Origin: Seriola aureovittata
Lineage: Eukaryota > Chordata > Actinopteri > Carangiformes > Carangidae
Length of the DNA: 64,000 nt
Direction: 5' to 3'
NCBI RefSeq assembly: GCF_021018895.1
Contig: NC_079381.1
Coordinates: 11,967,001 to 12,031,000 of the forward strand
In this document: positions 60,206 to 64,000 of the stretch, piece after piece
Layout of the letters: every line of letters begins with the position of its first letter
Numbering within the stretch: the first letter of the stretch is position 1
Made by a program: the position numbers and the translations under genes
The notes under the pieces: generated by a model
Seen by the model: only the letters and a program-made list of their open reading frames with translations
The model's database searches: none
Told to the model about the DNA's origin: nothing

Positions 60206-61270
60206 TGGGCTGCACGATTGATCATTTTTTTTAAAATCTCAATCTTGATTCGCACCCCTACGCAATCTCATTTTTGCAGGACAACGATTCTGTTTGCGTT
60301 AGCAGGGACATCCGTCGCATCACACCAAGTGCTCCCCTTTTTTCCATAGCTGTATCAACAAACCCTTGCAGTAACAATGGGATTTTTTATCAGTTATAAA
60401 GATAATACGGCTTTAACATTGTTTTAAAAATTTGAGCATTTGTTCTTGGGGTAAAAAAATAAATATTTGAACTGTAATGACCTGTTGAAATTAATAATTT
60501 GCAGTCTACAAGTGCATCAGTTGTAGTTTGCCTTTATGATCCAGCAGAGGGCATTCTTATCAGCTTGACCTACTCCTGCTCTATTGACCTATTAGTAAAC
60601 TAGGCTAACAAGAAAAATGAAAGAACATTAGCGAGTAAGGCTGTGCTAATCAGATAATCACTAATCTGAAGCACCTAGCAGTGTAGTAGTATTTGGGTTC
60701 TTTGCCGTAGTTGGCAACTTTTCCAACAAAGATGAGGTATCTTTACCGACTTTGGATATAGAATAATAATATGTATAGTACTTTTTTACTTTTTTTAATT
60801 TATTTTTTTAATTTACTATTCAAACATTTATAAATACACATATGCATGTTATTTTTATTTTTTCATTATAATTATATGAAACACATTTTTTTCTCACAAA
60901 CGCAATGAAAGATCCATTAACTGACCGTGCTGTGGGCTTAGCCAGCTTCTTTTGGTCTTCCACAGCTTGTGGAGCTCAGGTTACCTGAACACAAGCTAAA
61001 AACAAAGTGCCCTACAAGATGGGGATCAAAACAAGTCATGGTTCAGACGATGCTTGAGGAGCAAACTGCTTTTTCATGATTTTTTTGTTAGCATCTCCTT
61101 TGTGAAGCCAGTTTTCGATCAGTTCTGGTAGTGCAGGACGGTGACACACAGTCACTCAAATCAAGGATCCTGGAATACCTTCATGAAAAGTAGGCTACAT
61201 AAATCCAAACACAGGAGCTGCTGTACATCGACACAATGCTGGATTCCAGGTTTAAAATGAATTGTTAGTG
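60206..61270 (+). mobile_element. Decayed autonomous hAT (ZBED-like) transposon relic
   Basis: Begins with GGGCTGCACGATTG, a hAT-type end. At about 60915-61190 the plus strand translates with broken frames into segments like 'LRLPEHKLKTKCPTRWGS' and 'LEEQTAF', which match the 'LPEHKL...C.TRWGS...LEQ..A' region of ZBED/hAT transposases. Stops and frameshifts disrupt it. The 3' TIR was not found, so the right edge is uncertain. Confidence 0.6.
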
Positions 61271-61689
61271 AGTAAAGATGAATTTTCCTGCCCTTAATTA
61301 TTCACTGTGTATGTGAGCCGATTCATACAGTACATGATATATGATGACTGATTCTGGTTGGTTCTGACTGGTTTTTACATGGACAGCTTGGTATTTTCAT
61401 CAGGGCCCTGAAGGCAGCATAATGATGTTTTGTTAGGAATGTGCCAGAGTAAACTTGGCTAAGGGAGAAGGGGGAAAAAAACCTGCAAAGTGTGATGAAA
61501 ATGTAACGCAACGAAACGGACACCAATCCAGTCAGCCAGTGTATTGCAAAATCAAGCTGAAAAGAACTTATTTTTTCCTTTCGGTGTAGCTACATATATC
61601 ATCAACCAACAGACCGACCACCGACCCGCTACTGCAGATAGCTAGGCTTCCCCATATATTGTAACAGTAGACTGTAAATAAAGATGGAC

Positions 61690-62130
61690 GTACCCTCTGT
61701 GACCTCACCCATAGGTGTCTGAGGAGTGGTTTTAAAGCTCAGAATGGGCTTCTCTGCCGCCACCACCTTGGCGGTAACTGTCTCCACATAGCTCCTGGCC
61801 AATCGAAAAAATGGGCAAAGAGGAGGGGCGTGTTTGGAGCCTAGACTTCGGTGCGTGTTGGTTCATGATAAAAACATACGCTCACCCACCTGTCACTCAA
61901 AGTGACATGCACTCAATTATGTGTAACTTAAAGCCTTGATAAAATTTAAACAGGTTAGTTATATAAAATTCACCCAAAGTACAGTTGTCATGAGGGATAT
62001 AAAATACAAATTGGCTATAGAGACCAAAACTGTTTTAAGTACCAGGCTGTTTCTGCTGTATAGTTGGGCATTTTAACATGGGAGTCTATGGGGATTGACT
62101 GGCTTTTGGAGCCAGCCTCAAGATGCTTGA
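61690..62130. repeat. Likely dispersed repeat
   Basis: Text such as 'AGTCTATGGGGATTGACTGG' and 'TTTTGGAGCCAGCCTCAAG' recalls a repeat common in percomorph genomes. A local GC-rich segment (GGCTTCTCTGCCGCCACCAC) lies at its left. Classification not possible here. Confidence 0.4.
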
Positions 62131-64000
62131 TTGTAACTTGTATTAAATAACAAGGCACACTATAGAAATAAGTGAATTTGGGCGGTACTTTATCAGTGAA
62201 GGAATGACAGTAGGATGGGGTTGAGGGAGTGTCTTGATGATGTATAGTATTATAGTGTGGATAGCTGATGATGGTGTTGATGGTGGCAGTGGTAGAAGCT
62301 TGAAACTCTTGATACCCACATCATCACATGAGTTGAAAGTTTTGAAAGCACAGAAAAGAATGTGATGTGGTTGTGGATGTTTTATTTCCATATGTGAGGG
62401 ATAGACAATAGATATTCCGTGCCACCAGAGAAGAGGGATGAAAAGATAGAACAAGAGGAGACAGTACAGTGCTTTGTTGTCCTTTCTTTTGAATTTCTGG
62501 AACACACAACAAAGAGCAATCTGCCACCTCCATTCTTACTGAAGGAGATTAATGCTCACATGCACATTGGACTGATTTATTTGTTTATTAGATAATCACA
62601 TGGATAATCGTTTTAACAAAACATTGGTCAGTACATTGTTAAGAGCTTCAATTTATATAAGTCTCTTTTGTTTCTATTCTACCAATGTTTCACATACTTT
62701 AATCAGCAAAACACATAATTATCATCTGGGTTTGATTTCTTTAAGTGAGAATATTAGAAAGCGTTGACAGCAAATATGCTTCTATGAGCTCAGCTCCATA
62801 AAGACAGAGGAGATTTTATTTTGGCATCTTGGCTGTTTTGTACAGCATTGGTTCCTGCAAAGTTTCATTTACAGCCAGCAAATAGACAGGGCAAAGGGAG
62901 GTAAACTGTAGTCTTGTATGGAAACCATGAAGACAGAGTATGCGGTCAAATGCTACATGAAGAAGGATGCAAAGACAACAATAAAGACTGAGGTAAAGCT
63001 CAGACCATAATGTTTGAGTGTAGAGCACAAAAACATGATATGATGGTGTTGATTGGAAGTAACACAATATGTTTCATTATCCTCACAATATATTAAGTTG
63101 TAGGCCACAAAACGTAAGCTGAGATAATTGTCTTGATTCTACTTGTCTACTTTATTTATGTTTATTACAGTAAATAAACAAAACTTTTCCAAGTTGTGTG
63201 TATGACAGTAGCAGAAATATGGAATAACATATGGAGACAATAAAAGTATTTAAATAAAAATACATTAATACTAACAGGCACCAAAAGTGGTGTAAATTAA
63301 CTCCAGCAGCAAGAATCTACAAAGTTCACAGGCAGAAGAAATCAGGAGTAATATCAACAGGCTAACAAGCGGAGTCTACTCTCTTATTCTGGTACATGAA
63401 GAAAAAATCCAGCGAGCCACGAATCTCCCAAGCGGCCTCTTTGGCATATAGACCGGAGATTGACATGTGCGGGTTGAGGGCAGTGAGTCAGTACGAGAGC
63501 TGGTATCAGTTGTATGGGTTTGTAGTACTTCGTAATCTCAGTAGCAAATGGCTATGCTTACTTGTGGGGGGGGGGGGGACTTGATTCAGTCAGTCAACCT
63601 TGCACTACTTAAAGCAAAATAAACTTTATCACAGAGTACTCTCTTGGTTTTCAATAGAGTACTCTGTGGTTCTCCTTTATATGGCTGGCAGTTTGGTAAC
63701 ATGAAAGCAGGTATGTGGGTTGTCGGTGTCAGACTTCAGAGTTTGAGCATACTATTTGAGCATACAGCAAGTTCTTGGAGGCAACATGTTCTAGTGTAAA
63801 CTCAATTTGCATCAAATTTGCAAAAATACCTGCAGAAAAAATTAGTTTGGTCATTCTGGGCCAGAACTGGCTCAGATGGCACATGGGATTTTCTACAGCA
63901 CAGCACATGAAGTAGGTCTGCAGACTTCTTTTGATGTGCCTGCCATTAATTGTCACACTACATGGTGGTAACAGACAAGGACTCTTTTAGTCAGTGTATA
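62130..64000. other. Intergenic DNA, no gene recognised
   Basis: AT-rich, with a 13-G run at 63566-63578. No exon-like segment on either strand. Confidence 0.45.

Overview
The window looks like nuclear DNA of a ray-finned (percomorph-like) teleost fish. Genes are split into many GT-AG exons, introns and spacers are AT-rich and full of dinucleotide and GATA microsatellites, and the repeats are typical of fish: a tRNA-derived SINE, hAT-type MITEs, Tc1/mariner relics and dispersed families that recur in the window. No operons, CRISPR arrays or prokaryotic signals are present.

Two protein-coding genes can be assembled exon by exon, arranged head to head. On the minus strand, 12748 down to 6769 holds a 12-exon gene for a 742-residue secreted protein of the CCDC80 (DRO1/URB/equarin) family, probably the fish paralogue ccdc80l1. 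It has a signal peptide, three DUF4174-type domains and a lysine-rich linker. Its first intron appears to use a rare GC-AG donor. On the plus strand, 18987 to 47994 holds nnt, proton-translocating NAD(P)+ transhydrogenase of the inner mitochondrial membrane. Its 21 coding exons give an intact 1087-residue protein, close to the 1086 residues of human NNT. A probable noncoding first exon lies near 16.9-17.0 kb and a long 3' UTR runs to about 50.6 kb.

The roughly 4.2 kb between the two gene starts contains a large imperfect inverted repeat (arms of about 570 bp at 13795-14373 and 15215-15779, with an 841 bp spacer), a GATA microsatellite and the nnt promoter. The left flank (1-6.5 kb) has no recognisable gene but carries a tRNA-derived SINE. 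The right flank (50.6-64 kb) has no confident gene. It holds rearranged Tc1/mariner and hAT relics, one MITE with a perfect 8-bp target-site duplication, and a possible first exon of a neighbouring gene near 54.0-54.26 kb.

The genes do unrelated jobs (extracellular matrix/secretory versus mitochondrial redox) and nothing indicates a shared pathway. The most interesting non-genic signals are the inverted repeat, a dispersed repeat that brings perfect palindromic oestrogen-response-element sequences into introns of both genes, the GC-AG intron, and an unexplained GC-rich coding-like island inside an nnt intron. I found no convincing previously undescribed biological system.
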